A DNA stretch of 64,000 bases from Amycolatopsis sp. QT-25 (GCF_029369745.1 NZ_CP120210.1:5022001-5086000); one strand, 5' to 3'. Shown: positions 26,593-35,597, numbered from the stretch's first letter. Translations and numbers: made by a program. The notes: generated from the sequence alone by a model not told the origin.

Positions 26593-27344
26593 GCGGGAAG
26601 TCCTCGGTACAGCTCGGGCCGCCGGTCGGCGAGGTGGGTGTTCTCCAGGCGCGAAGCGACGAGCGCGTCACGGGTGACTTCGGCACTGATCAGCTCGGGA
26701 CCGGAGCCGGCACGGGCGAGCACTTCGCCGGTCGGGGCGACGACGCAGGACCGGCCGCAGTAGGTCAGTTCCTGTTCGGTGTCGCAGCGATTCGCGTAGG
26801 CGACGAACAGCTGGCTTTCGTAGGCGCGGGCGGGCACCACCGTGTCCGCGACCAGTTCGTACGGGCTCATCAGCGCGGTGGGCACCACGAGCAGTTCGGT
26901 CCCCGCCAGCGCGTGCGCCCGGACCAGTTCGGGGAACTCGACGTCGTAGCAGATCAGCAGGCCGATCCGGAGACCGTCGAGCTCGGCCTGCACGATCGCC
27001 TCGGCGCCCGGCTCGAACCGGTCGCGGTCGAGGTCGCCGAACAGATGGGTCTTGCGGTAATTCGCCAGCCGCTGTCCGCCGGGGCCGATCAGCTGGACGC
27101 TGTTGTGGACGTGGGCACCGTCGGACTCGGGGTATCCGTAGGCCAGCGCGACACCGGTTTCCCTTGCCAGCGCGGACATCCGCGCCGCCGTCGGCCCGTC
27201 GGCCGGTTCGGCGAGCTCGCGGGAGCGGGCACCGACGTGGTAGCCGGTGGTGATCATCTCGGCGGCGAGCACGAGATCGGCACCCGACGCCGCGACGACG
27301 GACGGCAGCTCGGCGTACGAGCCCTGATGGACGGCGATCTTCAT
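26589..27344 (-). CDS. davA: 5-aminovaleramide amidohydrolase (nitrilase superfamily)
   Basis: 251 aa from ATG 27344 (MKIAVHQGS). Nitrilase triad: Glu in VLAAEMITTGYH, Lys in YRKTHLFGDLDR, Cys in LLICYDVEFPELVR. The KTHLFGDLDR and LLICYD-EFPE segments match DavA. It hydrolyses 5-aminovaleramide to 5-aminovalerate and ammonia. First gene of the davA-davB operon; the 255-base upstream region has a candidate operator (27384-27395) and a long hairpin. Confidence 0.88.
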   Translation of the reverse strand: MKIAVHQGSYAELPSVVAASGADLVLAAEMITTGYHVGARSRELAEPADGPTAARMSALARETGVALAYGYPESDGAHVHNSVQLIGPGGQRLANYRKTHLFGDLDRDRFEPGAEAIVQAELDGLRIGLLICYDVEFPELVRAHALAGTELLVVPTALMSPYELVADTVVPARAYESQLFVAYANRCDTEQELTYCGRSCVVAPTGEVLARAGSGPELISAEVTRDALVASRLENTHLADRRPELYRGLPA

Positions 27345-27383
27345 GCCGCCGACGATATCCGCCGTTTCGATGCACCGATAAGC

Positions 27384-27395
27384 GCAATATGTTGC
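27384..27395. promoter_or_regulatory. Palindrome upstream of davAB
   Basis: GCAATATGTTGC, four-base arms around TATG, extended to five of six pairs (GCGCAA/TTGCAC). It lies 40 bases before the davA start. Lrp/AsnC-type sites often look like this, but no such regulator is adjacent. Confidence 0.3.
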
Positions 27396-27513
27396 ACAGA
27401 ACACTGGCAGATCGTCGAATCAGTGCAGTGAAATCCAAATTCACGGTGATTTGTTGTCTGGATCACCTCTCCTCAACGTGATCGTCGGCTCACGCCTTCT
27501 CTGGAGGGCCGAA

Positions 27514-27568
27514 GGCTGTGAAGGCCTCCTTGAGGGATTCTGGGTCCCTCAAGGAGGCCTTCACAGCC
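27514..27568. terminator. Perfect 24-bp-stem hairpin, TGAAGGCC family
   Basis: The arm at 27514-27537 is exactly complementary to 27545-27568, with a 7-base loop TTCTGGG. It lies between davA and the DinB-like gene. The core TGAAGGCCTCCTT recurs as TGAAGGCCCCCTT in the hairpin at 36899-36953, so these are members of a palindromic family, not independent terminators. Confidence 0.7.
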
Positions 27569-27599
27569 CATGCGTCCCGGTTCCGGCGGGGGCGCGGGG

Positions 27600-28163
27600 T
27601 CAGGTCGACTTCTGACCGTCGATGCTCTCGCGCAGGATGTCGGCGTGGCCGGCGTGCTGCGCGGTCTCCGCGATGACGTGCGTCAGCACCCGGCGCACAC
27701 TGCGCACCGCGCCCGGCGGGTTCCAGGGCGCCTCCGGCAGGGGATGCGTGGCGGACAGGTCGGGAATCGTCGAGACGATCTCTTTCGTTCGCGCGGCCAC
27801 CCGCTCGTAGCGCGCGAGGACGCCCGCGAGGGTGTCTCCGGGCAGCATCCTGAAGTTGTTCTGATGGTCGATCGCCCACTGCGGGAACTCGCGGGCGGTC
27901 CCGGCGCCGATGTCGGCCCAGGTGACGCCTTCCGGCAGGTCGTAGCTGATCGCGGACGGGCCCTCGACCACGAAGCGCAGCCACATCTCCTCGATCGCGG
28001 CGACGTGCTTGATCAGACCGCCGAGGCTCAGTTCACTGACCGTCGGATGCTCGTCGAGTTGCTCGTCCGTGAGCCCCTGGACGGTGGCGGTCAGCGCGGC
28101 GCGGATGGTGTCGAGGGCTTCGAGCAGGTCGGCGCGTTCGGCGTCGAGGATGGTGGTGGTCAT
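27600..28163 (-). CDS. DinB/maleylpyruvate-isomerase-fold protein (DUF664-like)
   Basis: 187 aa from ATG 28163, five bases after GGAGG. Four-helix DinB fold with the metal His residues in LGGLIKHVAAIEEMW near residue 55 and HVIAETAQHAGHADILRE near the C-terminus. Enzymes of this fold are thiol-dependent (often mycothiol-dependent) S-transferases or isomerases in actinomycetes. Divergent from the WYL regulator 93 bases away, which may control it. Confidence 0.8.
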   Translation of the reverse strand: MTTTILDAERADLLEALDTIRAALTATVQGLTDEQLDEHPTVSELSLGGLIKHVAAIEEMWLRFVVEGPSAISYDLPEGVTWADIGAGTAREFPQWAIDHQNNFRMLPGDTLAGVLARYERVAARTKEIVSTIPDLSATHPLPEAPWNPPGAVRSVRRVLTHVIAETAQHAGHADILRESIDGQKST

Positions 28164-28255
28164 CGGGCCCTCCGTGTTGTCGTTCTCTGGCACACGACGA
28201 CTCTCGCAGGAGTAGAGGACAGGTTGTGGCCTCTACCCGCGGCATCATGGAGACC

Positions 28256-29203
28256 ATGCCGAAGACCTCCGCACGTCTGCTGTCGATGCTCTCTTTGCTG
28301 CAGGCCCGCCGCGACTGGCCGGGAGCGCTGCTGGCCGAGCGGCTAAACGTCAGCCCGCGCACCGTGCGCCGCGACGTCGACAGGCTCCGCGAGCTCGGCT
28401 ACCCCATCGCGACGATCAAAGGCCCCGACGGCGGGTACCGGCTCGACGCCGGATCCGAGCTGCCGCCACTGCTGTTCGACGACGACCAGGCGGTCGCGTT
28501 GGCCGTCGCGCTCCAGATCGCCACCACCAGCGGCGCGGGGATCGAAGAGGCGGCGATGCGGGCACTGCACACCGTCCGGCAGGTGCTGCCCTCGCGGTTG
28601 CGGCGCCGGATCGACACGCTGCGGGTCACCGCCGTCGAATCACCCGCGAGCCGGGCGGATCCCCGCGTGGACGGCGAAGCCCTGCTCGCGCTCGGCGCGG
28701 CGGTGCACGCCCGCGAAATTCTGCGGTTCGACTACGCGGACGCGCCGCGCCGAGCGGAACCGCATCATCTCGTCACCTGGCACGGCCGCTGGTATCTCGT
28801 CGCCTGGGATCTCGATCGCGCGGACTGGCGCACCTTCCGGGCCGACCGGATCACCCCGCGCACCCCGAACGGCCCGCGCTTCACGCCACGTGAGCTGCCG
28901 GCCCCGGACGTCGCCGCCTTCGTCGCGAGCCGGTTCCGGGGCTCTTCCGAATCCGGTGACTGGCCGTGCCGCGGCGAAGTCGTCCTCGGCCTTCCCGCGG
29001 TCACCGTTTCCCACTACGTCCGCGACGGTGTGGTGGAAGGACTCGGGCCGGATCGGTGCCGTCTGGTGCTGGGGTCGTGGTCATGGGCCGGGCTCGCGGC
29101 GAGCATCGGCCGCTTCGACGCCGACATCGAAGTGGTCGGGCCTCCCGAACTGCGAGCGGCTTTCGCCGTCTTGGCCCGCCGTTACGCGCAGGCGGCCCGC
29201 TGA
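28256..29203 (+). CDS. HTH-WYL domain transcriptional regulator (YafY/DeoR type)
   Basis: 315 aa from ATG 28256 (alternatives: ATG 28247, or GTG 28226 with GAGG eight bases upstream). N-terminal HTH_11 (RLLSMLSLLQARRDW, LNVSPRTVRRDVDRL) and a central WYL domain, here with the core motif as GRWYLVAWDL. WYL domains bind nucleic acid or small ligands. It probably represses the divergent DinB-like gene; this arrangement is common. Confidence 0.82.
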   Translation: MPKTSARLLSMLSLLQARRDWPGALLAERLNVSPRTVRRDVDRLRELGYPIATIKGPDGGYRLDAGSELPPLLFDDDQAVALAVALQIATTSGAGIEEAAMRALHTVRQVLPSRLRRRIDTLRVTAVESPASRADPRVDGEALLALGAAVHAREILRFDYADAPRRAEPHHLVTWHGRWYLVAWDLDRADWRTFRADRITPRTPNGPRFTPRELPAPDVAAFVASRFRGSSESGDWPCRGEVVLGLPAVTVSHYVRDGVVEGLGPDRCRLVLGSWSWAGLAASIGRFDADIEVVGPPELRAAFAVLARRYAQAAR

Positions 29204-29213
29204 ACACGGATCC

Positions 29214-29257
29214 GACGCCGGGAACCGTCCGGGGTCCGGGGAACGGTGCCCGGCGTC
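29214..29257. terminator. Hairpin downstream of the WYL regulator
   Basis: GACGCCGGG (29214-29222) pairs with 29249-29257, and ACCGT (29224-29228) with ACGGT (29243-29247), giving 14 pairs with one mismatch. A weaker hairpin around 29290-29320 follows. The remaining 29204-29638 region has a possible small gene (29349-29483) and the tandem TTGCAGC motif near 29555. Confidence 0.6.
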
Positions 29258-29348
29258 GTCGACCGCCCGGGGTCCGGAGGCGGTGCCCCTCCGGTGCCGG
29301 GACCGCCAGGGTCCGGCACCGAAGCTCGGTGCTCCTCACGCCTTGTGG

Positions 29349-29483
29349 TTACTTCACCCGCGTCGAGGACCGTTGCATCCTGGTGACGTCGGCGGCGAGG
29401 GCCGAGTCGAATCGGCTCAGCCGGGCATCGACCCGAGCCTGCGGCGAGCCCGTCGCCTCGATCCGGCCCACCGTCCGTGTCAT
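29349..29483 (-). CDS. Possible small protein, 44 aa
   Basis: ATG 29483 with GGAG five bases upstream, ending TAA 29349: MTRTVGRIEATGSPQARVDA then a helical RLSRFDSALAADVTRMQ and a basic tail. No known family. The good ribosome site and placement in an otherwise empty gap are the only support. Confidence 0.3.
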   Translation of the reverse strand: MTRTVGRIEATGSPQARVDARLSRFDSALAADVTRMQRSSTRVK

Positions 29484-29638
29484 GGCCACTCCCCGGCTTC
29501 GGCGTCCGGCTGTCTCCCCGATCACACGCCGCGGACGACCGCGACGGCAAGGGTTGCAGCGTGTTGCAGCCGGCTCCTTGGCGCACCTCTACGGCGGACC
29601 TATGCTGGTCAGTCGACGCGATGGCGCGGAGGTGACCT

Positions 29639-30841
29639 GTGGGCGTGCACAGTTCGGTCCCGCCCGGCGTCGACCTGCCGATGCACGCCCGCGACCTGAT
29701 CCGCATGCACGAAGCCGTGCTCGGCGGCGGCCGTCCACGCGTCCGGCCGAGGCCGCTGGTTTCGCGGTCGTGGTCACGGATGCTGAGCCTCGGGCTCGCC
29801 GCCGACGAGCTGAACACCCGGGATTCGGTGCCGCTGGACGAGGTCGCCCGCCGTCGCCGCACCTCTCCGCTGCGGCGGGTGATCGAGGACCTCGGGCAGG
29901 TCGTCGAGGCGACGGCCGACACCGCGAACATGTTGCTGGTGGTGACCGACGCCGAGGGCGTCATCCTCTGGCGGATGGGTTCGCCCGCCGTGCGGCGCCG
30001 GGCCGACACGCTGGGCTTCGCCGAAGGCGCCGACTGGACCGAAACCAGGGTCGGCACCAACGCGATCGGCACCGCGCTCGCCGAGGCCGCGCCGGTGGAG
30101 CTGCTCGCGGGCGAACACTTCGAACAGGGCCAGCATCCTTGGTACTGCACGGCCTCGCCGGTACACGATCCGCGCACCGGCGAACTGCTCGGGGTGATCG
30201 ACGTCAGCGGTCCCGCGCTGACCCTGCATCCGGCGATCGGCGCGCTCGTGGAGACCGGGCGACGGCTGGTCGAATCCGAACTCTGGCGCCACCACCGACA
30301 GGGACTCGACCGGTTACGACGGACCGCCGAACCGGTGGTGACCGGCGTGGGCGGCCCGGTGCTGCTGGTGGACGACGACGGCTGGGTGGCCCACTCCGCC
30401 GGGATCGCCTCCGGCACGCGGATCGCCGCGCCGGCGGAAGGGCGGCTCCTCGCCGTTCCCGGACTGGGCTCCTGCCTGCCGGAACGGCTCTCGGAAGGCT
30501 GGCTGGTGCGCCCGGCGGACACCGCGCGCCAGGTCCGGCTGGCTCTCGAACTCGGCCACGCGCCGATGCTGCGGGTGACTTCGGGTGACTTCGGCTGGGT
30601 CCGCACCGTGACGCCGCGGCACGCGGAGATCCTCGTGCACCTGGACACGGCGGGCCCGTCCGGGCTCTCGGCCGAGGCGCTGAGCCGGGCGCTCTACGGT
30701 GACGCGGAACACCTCGTCACCGTCCGCGCCGAGGTTTCCCGGCTGCGACGGCTGCTCGGCGTCATTGTGGACACCCGGCCGTACCGGCTGGCCGCGAGCG
30801 TCGGCCTGACAATCCACAAAGGACTCGAATTCGGCGGTTGA
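29639..30841 (+). CDS. GAF-domain transcriptional regulator (AcoR-like N-terminus, no AAA+ domain)
   Basis: 400 aa from GTG 29639, six bases after GGAGG. Residues 40-80 resemble the start of AcoR/DhaR activators (VSRSWSRMLSLGL); a GAF domain follows (NMLLVVTDAEGVILWRMG, ETRVGTNAIGTALAE, HPWYCTASPVHDPRTGELLGVIDVSG). The sigma-54 ATPase module is absent. The C-terminus has a winged-helix-like segment (LSAEALSRALYGDAEHLVTVRAEVSRLRRLLG). This form is typical in actinomycetes. The target is unknown; a tandem TTGCAGC motif near 29555 is a candidate site. Confidence 0.78.
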   Translation: MGVHSSVPPGVDLPMHARDLIRMHEAVLGGGRPRVRPRPLVSRSWSRMLSLGLAADELNTRDSVPLDEVARRRRTSPLRRVIEDLGQVVEATADTANMLLVVTDAEGVILWRMGSPAVRRRADTLGFAEGADWTETRVGTNAIGTALAEAAPVELLAGEHFEQGQHPWYCTASPVHDPRTGELLGVIDVSGPALTLHPAIGALVETGRRLVESELWRHHRQGLDRLRRTAEPVVTGVGGPVLLVDDDGWVAHSAGIASGTRIAAPAEGRLLAVPGLGSCLPERLSEGWLVRPADTARQVRLALELGHAPMLRVTSGDFGWVRTVTPRHAEILVHLDTAGPSGLSAEALSRALYGDAEHLVTVRAEVSRLRRLLGVIVDTRPYRLAASVGLTIHKGLEFGG

Positions 30842-30885
30842 ACCGTCCCCGGTTGCCGGAGCAGTGAGCCGGGTACTCCGCGCGC

Positions 30886-32139
30886 ATGGAGATACTCCTC
30901 GCCGGGGCGGGCGTTCTGGCGCTGTGCGCCGCAGTGCTGCCGAACCTGTTGCACGAACGACCGCTGTCGATGCCGCTGGTCCTGCTGATGGGCGGGCTGC
31001 TTTTCGGGCTGCTGCCCTTCGGCCACCCCTATGGCCAGGGCGTACTGGACCCGCGGTCGCATGTGGGAGTCGTCGAAGTGGTCACCGAACTCGGTGTGCT
31101 CGTGTCGCTGGTGGGCGCGGGACTGAAATCCGACCGGTTGATCGGCTGGCGGTCGTGGAATTCGACGTGGCGGCTGCTGGCGATCACACTGCCGCTGTCG
31201 GTCTGCGCGGTCGCCCTGCTCGGCTGGTGGGCGCTCGCCCTGTCCCCCGCCGCCGCGCTGCTGCTGGGGGCCGTGCTGTCCCCGACCGATCCGGTGCTGG
31301 CGAGCGATGTCCAGGTGCCCGCGCCGCATACCGAGGACGGCCGGGGCTCGGACAACGAGATCAGGTTCACACTGACGTCGGAGGCCGGGCTCAACGACGG
31401 ATTGGCGATGCCGTTCGTGATGCTCGCCCTCGTCCTGGCCGGAACGGCGAGCACGTCGCCCGTGCCGTGGTTGCTGACCGAGGTCCTCGTTCCACTCGCG
31501 GTCGCCGTACTGGTCGGGCTCGCCTGTGGCCGGCTGATGGCCTGGCTGATGTTCCGGGTGCGGCACGAGCGGCTGCGCCTCGGCGAATACTCCGACGGAC
31601 TGGTGGTGCTGGCCATCGCCTTCCTCCCGTTCGCGCTGTGCGAATGGCTGGGCGGCATCGGCTTCGTCGCGGTGTTCACCACCGCCGCGACCATCCGCGC
31701 GAGCGAACGGTCGCACGAGTACCACGAGGTGCTGCACACATTCGGCGATCAGCTGGAACGGCTCTTCGTCGCGCTGGCCTTGCTCGGGCTGGGCGTGGTG
31801 CTGGGCGACGGGCTCCTTTCCGGGGTGACACTCGCCGAAGTCCTGGTGGCCGTCGTGGCGGTGATGATCGTGCGCCCGCTGTTCGGCGGGCTGGCCTTGC
31901 TCGGTAGCGCCACCACACGTCCGGCGGCGACGGCGATCGCGTTCTTCGGCATCCGCGGGATCGGCAGCCTCTATTACCTGTCCTACGCGCTGGGGCACGG
32001 CGATTTCCCGATGGCCGACTCGCTGTGGCGGGTCACGGCGCTCACGATCGCGGTGTCGGTCCTCGTGCACGGTCTGCTGTCCGGCCCGGTGATGCGCAAA
32101 CTGGAGGACCGGGGGATGCAGAACTTCGGGACCGGCTGA
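30886..32139 (+). CDS. Monovalent cation:proton antiporter (CPA1/NhaP type)
   Basis: 417 aa with about 12 membrane segments. Ion-site region AVLSPTDPVLASDVQVP (Thr-Asp-Pro) and SEAGLNDGLAMPF (Asn-Asp), the paired motifs of CPA1 Na+/H+ antiporters. The C-terminal cytosolic tail is short. It exchanges Na+ or K+ for H+. Forty-four bases separate it from the GAF regulator, which could control it. A second antiporter of the same superfamily lies at 40339-41526. Confidence 0.85.
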   Translation: MEILLAGAGVLALCAAVLPNLLHERPLSMPLVLLMGGLLFGLLPFGHPYGQGVLDPRSHVGVVEVVTELGVLVSLVGAGLKSDRLIGWRSWNSTWRLLAITLPLSVCAVALLGWWALALSPAAALLLGAVLSPTDPVLASDVQVPAPHTEDGRGSDNEIRFTLTSEAGLNDGLAMPFVMLALVLAGTASTSPVPWLLTEVLVPLAVAVLVGLACGRLMAWLMFRVRHERLRLGEYSDGLVVLAIAFLPFALCEWLGGIGFVAVFTTAATIRASERSHEYHEVLHTFGDQLERLFVALALLGLGVVLGDGLLSGVTLAEVLVAVVAVMIVRPLFGGLALLGSATTRPAATAIAFFGIRGIGSLYYLSYALGHGDFPMADSLWRVTALTIAVSVLVHGLLSGPVMRKLEDRGMQNFGTG

Positions 32140-32158
32140 GGCTCGATCCCGCCCCGGC

Positions 32159-32668
32159 TCAGCGACGCCACTCCCGGCCTTCGAGCCGGGCTTTCACCCG
32201 TTCCAACGTCGTGGCGATGTTGGCCCGGTTGGTCCCGGCTCGATCCGGCTCGCCGGTGATGAGGATGGCGATCGGGACGAACCACGGCGGCACCCGCAGC
32301 CAGTTCGTGACGGTGAGGCGGCTGCCGTCGCCGTCGGGCGCGATGTCGTACTCCCATCGGGAGATCGGCACGAAGAACGGCGTGCGCACCCGGTAGGCGA
32401 ACCGGCGGCCGGGTTCGGCCTCGGTGATCTGGGCTTGGGTCACCCAGCGCCGCCATCCGTTGCGGTTGCTGCCGGCGAACCAGTTCCCGACGCGTGCCTC
32501 GGTCGCACCGCGGAGCCAGCGTGCCTTGCGGAGTTCTTCGGTGCACTCGGCCATCGAGACCGGATCGCAGACGAGCCGGTACACCTTCTCGGGGGCGACG
32601 TCGATCATGACCTCGCCGGTCGCGATCGGCTCGCTGTAGGTCAGGCTTTCCCTCGGCTTCGTCACCAT
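32159..32668 (-). CDS. SRPBCC (START/polyketide cyclase-like) protein
   Basis: 169 aa from ATG 32668, four bases after GGAGG. The SRPBCC pattern is visible: GEVMIDVAPEKVYRLVCDPVSMAECTEE near the N-terminus, then ITEAEPGRRFAYRVRTPF and RWEYDIAPDGDGSRLTVTN. It binds a hydrophobic ligand; function unknown. Convergent with the antiporter, 19 bases apart. The following 279 bases (32669-32947) hold no gene; they contain a GAGGAC-rich stretch. Confidence 0.75.
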   Translation of the reverse strand: MVTKPRESLTYSEPIATGEVMIDVAPEKVYRLVCDPVSMAECTEELRKARWLRGATEARVGNWFAGSNRNGWRRWVTQAQITEAEPGRRFAYRVRTPFFVPISRWEYDIAPDGDGSRLTVTNWLRVPPWFVPIAILITGEPDRAGTNRANIATTLERVKARLEGREWRR

Positions 32669-32947
32669 CGCGCCTCCAGTCGACTTCGTCACCCCACCAG
32701 TACGAGGTCTTCCGGTCAAGAGCGGCGCGGTCAGCTCAGCACGGACGCGGGGATTCGCCGTGCGGCGATGAGTGCCTGCGGAGCACTTTGCTTCATCCGC
32801 GTACGGAACCAGGTCAGTTGTCGTGAGGTCTTCTGTCGGAGAGGGGTGCGGCAGCCCCGAGATGGGCGCGAGGTGCGGGACCGGGTGTCCCGATAGCCGT
32901 AGTGGAAGGTCGAGGCGTCCTCCGTGAGGACGAGGAGGACGAGGAGG

Positions 32948-33586
32948 TCAAGTGGCCGGTTCCGCCGGGAAGGTGACTTGGAAGCCCAGCCCCCGCAGCA
33001 GCTGCGTGAGCATCGCCTTCGTGTTGGCCTTGGCGCGCTCGATCAGACCGGAGTGTTGTGCGGCTTCACCGATGCGTTTCTCCGCGGCGAGGTAGAACGG
33101 CCGCTGGTCCTGAACGGACACCAGTCCGCCGAGCCGGTCGATCAGGCCGCGCTCCTGGCCGAAGACGTAGCTGCGTGCGTTGTCCAAATTGGGTTTCGCC
33201 AGTTTGGGTTCGGGCAGCCGCACCTCGACCGAGCGCCGGTCTTCGGACACGGTCAGCGAATTCTCCACCAGCGGGCCGAAATCGACGTACGCGTCGACAG
33301 AGCCAGCCGCGACGAACAGGGTGCGCTCCCCTGCGATGCTCGCGGGCACCCATTTGACGTCCTTTTCGATGTCGACGACGACCTGGTAGTCACCGACCGC
33401 CGCGTGATACTCGCTCAGGTCCCGGACCGCCTGGAGCACCGCGGGCTGCGAGCGGTCCACAGTGGACGTTCCGAACGGGTCGAGCTTCGGCAGCACGCCG
33501 GTGATCTGCAGTGCCGCCGCGACGATCAGGAGCCCGACCAGGCCGAACGCCCCGAGACGCAACCAGCGTTTCTTCACACCCACCAC
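32948..33586 (-). CDS. DUF4230 domain protein, membrane anchored
   Basis: 212 aa with one N-terminal membrane helix (LGAFGLVGLLIVAAALQITGV) and an extracytoplasmic DUF4230 domain: VVDIEKDVKWVPASIAGERTLFVAAGSVDAYVDF and SVEVRLPEPKLAKPNLD. The function of the family is unknown. The start is among GTG 33586, 33583 and 33577. It is divergent from the mannosyltransferase gene by 107 bases. Confidence 0.78.
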   Translation of the reverse strand: MVGVKKRWLRLGAFGLVGLLIVAAALQITGVLPKLDPFGTSTVDRSQPAVLQAVRDLSEYHAAVGDYQVVVDIEKDVKWVPASIAGERTLFVAAGSVDAYVDFGPLVENSLTVSEDRRSVEVRLPEPKLAKPNLDNARSYVFGQERGLIDRLGGLVSVQDQRPFYLAAEKRIGEAAQHSGLIERAKANTKAMLTQLLRGLGFQVTFPAEPAT

Positions 33587-33693
33587 CGCCTTTCCAGCGC
33601 GGGGGTACCCGGCGAAAGCGGTCCCGAAGCGTCGCGGCCGGGATCCCGTACGTTCGGCGGAACCGGCTTCCGCACTTGGAGTAGCTTGGCCGC

Positions 33694-35133
33694 ATGCAGA
33701 ACGTCTTGCCCGCGCCGGAGAAAACCGGGCTGACCAGCTCGGCGTTGCACTGGGCGGGGTTTCTCGGCATCGCCGTGCTGGTGCTGGTCACGTCCGGGAT
33801 CGGCCTGCCCCCGGTGCTGGTGGTGGCACTGGGCGTCACCGGGATGGCCACCCTGGTGCTGTGCTGGCTGGGCATCGGACGGCTCGCCGCCGGGGTGCCC
33901 GAGCGGCGGCTGTACTGGATCGCGGTCTCCTGGTCCGCGCCGCTGCTGGTCGCGCGTCCGCTGTTCAGCGGCGACATCAACAGCTACCTCGCGCAGGGCC
34001 TGATCGCGGCCAAGGGGTTCGACACCTATCTCGTGGGACCGGCCGAGGCGCTCGGCGCCGATTCGCCGGTGACGCTCGCGGTCAGCCACTACTGGCGGGA
34101 CACGCCCGCGCCGTACGGTCCGGCGTTCGTCGCGCTGGCCCGCGCGATCGCCCATCTCGCCGGGGAGGCCTTCGTCCCGACAGTGCTCCTGCACCGGTTG
34201 CTGGGACTGATCGGGGTCGTGCTGATGGCGTGGGCGCTCCCCCGGCTCGCCCGGCGCGTCGGGGTTTCGCCGTCGATCGCGCTGTGGCTGGCCCTGCTCA
34301 ACCCGCTGGTGCTGTGGCACGTGGTGGCGGGCGTGCACAACGACGGGCTCATGGTCGGGCTGATGGTCGCCGGGCTGGAACTCGTCCTCATGGGCGCGGC
34401 GAAGACCGGTGCGGCCCGGCCGGCGCTGATCGCGGCAGGCGTGTTCGCGGTGAGCGCCGCCGCGAACATCAAGATCGTGGCCATCGCGGGTCTGTTGTTC
34501 GCCGGCGTCGACCTGTTCCGCCGGGCGACGCCCGCGGGCCGGGCGGCGGTGGCACTCGGCCTGCCCGCCGGATTCACCGCCGTCACGGTGGCGATCTCAC
34601 TCGGCAGTGGGCTCGGCTTCGGCTGGATCCGGGTGCTTTCCGGGGTTTCCGGTCAGGTCCACAGCTGGATGGCGCCCACCAACGAACTCGGTTTCCTCGT
34701 CGGCGGGGTGGGCAAGCTCTTCGGGGCGGACCTGACCGACGGCGCGATCAAAGTGTTCTCACTCGCCGGGGCGATCCTCGGTCTCGCCGTCGGTGCCAGG
34801 CTCTTGTGGCTCACCTACCGGGAAAAACTGCACCCGCTCCACGGCGCGGGCCTGACCTTCGCCGCGATGCTGGTGCTCGGCCCGGTCGTGCAGCCGTGGT
34901 ATCTCCTGTGGACGGTCGCGCTGCTGGCCGTCAGCCTCACGGCCGACCGGGGGCGCTGGATCCTCGCCCTCGTCAGCGCGGTGTTCGGTGTTCTGCTCCC
35001 GCCCGCGAACGGCGGTGCCGTGTCGTTGGCCCTGGGTTACCTGATCGCCGTCGTGCTCATCGGCGGCACTTTGTTCGCGCTCGGGCGCAAGGGCCTCCTG
35101 CCGGAGATCAGGTTCCGCAGGAACCGGACGTAA
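33694..35133 (+). CDS. mptB: Polyprenol-phosphomannose-dependent alpha-1,6-mannosyltransferase, MptB-like
   Basis: 479-aa GT-C glycosyltransferase with at least 11 membrane segments. The acidic loop-1 motif is SGDINSYLAQG near residue 90; NPLVLWHVVAGVHNDGLMVG is typical of MptA/MptB and related GT87 enzymes. They elongate the mannan core of lipomannan/lipoarabinomannan in mycolata and relatives. MptA/B subtypes cannot be separated by eye. Its last 97 bases (35037-35133) overlap the convergent SRPBCC gene. Confidence 0.78.
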   Translation: MQNVLPAPEKTGLTSSALHWAGFLGIAVLVLVTSGIGLPPVLVVALGVTGMATLVLCWLGIGRLAAGVPERRLYWIAVSWSAPLLVARPLFSGDINSYLAQGLIAAKGFDTYLVGPAEALGADSPVTLAVSHYWRDTPAPYGPAFVALARAIAHLAGEAFVPTVLLHRLLGLIGVVLMAWALPRLARRVGVSPSIALWLALLNPLVLWHVVAGVHNDGLMVGLMVAGLELVLMGAAKTGAARPALIAAGVFAVSAAANIKIVAIAGLLFAGVDLFRRATPAGRAAVALGLPAGFTAVTVAISLGSGLGFGWIRVLSGVSGQVHSWMAPTNELGFLVGGVGKLFGADLTDGAIKVFSLAGAILGLAVGARLLWLTYREKLHPLHGAGLTFAAMLVLGPVVQPWYLLWTVALLAVSLTADRGRWILALVSAVFGVLLPPANGGAVSLALGYLIAVVLIGGTLFALGRKGLLPEIRFRRNRT

Positions 35134-35582
35134 GGGCTCCATCGCGCGGGCGTCTCGACCGTGCCGGTGAGTTCGCGCTCGGCCCGGTCGAGACAGTCTT
35201 CCAGCAGCGCGTCGTGCAGTGGCCGCCACAGCAGCGGATAGGTGAACCACGCCGGATACCGAAGCCGCAGCACCATGAGGTGCGCGAGTTCGGTCTCGCC
35301 CTTCTCCGTCACCCGCCAGGTGAATTCGTGGAACCCGTCGAAACCGCGGGGCGCGGTGAACCTGAACCGCACGGACCTTCCGGGTTCGTAGGACTCCACG
35401 TGGTACCGCACCGGGCCGTGCCCGCCGTCGGCCCCCACGCCGAGGGGCCGGTCGAACCGCAACGGCGGCCAAGCGCCGACGGGCCAGAGCTTGTCGCCGT
35501 CCGCGGACAGAGTGTCGATCAGCGCGCCGACACGCTCCTGCGCCACGTCGACGATCCGGTGATGCCTGTTCCACACGCGCAT
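35037..35582 (-). CDS. SRPBCC/DUF2867-like protein
   Basis: 181 aa from ATG 35582, with GGAG a few bases upstream. It begins MRVWNRHHRIVDVAQERVGALID; the segment RYHVESYEPGRSVRFRFTAPRGFDGFHEFTWRV suggests a ligand-binding helix-grip fold (DUF2867 and SRPBCC). It is divergent from a TetR gene by 59 bases and probably its target. The coding overlap with mptB at the 3' end is real: both frames are intact. Confidence 0.72.
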   Translation of the reverse strand: MRVWNRHHRIVDVAQERVGALIDTLSADGDKLWPVGAWPPLRFDRPLGVGADGGHGPVRYHVESYEPGRSVRFRFTAPRGFDGFHEFTWRVTEKGETELAHLMVLRLRYPAWFTYPLLWRPLHDALLEDCLDRAERELTGTVETPARWSPYVRFLRNLISGRRPLRPSANKVPPMSTTAIR

Positions 35583-35597
35583 CGCATCTCCCAGTTC

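Noticed and set aside
32870..32947. GAGGAC-rich short tandem stretch as a functional repeat
   Set aside because: Only three imperfect copies of a 6-9 base unit; expected by chance in this base composition.
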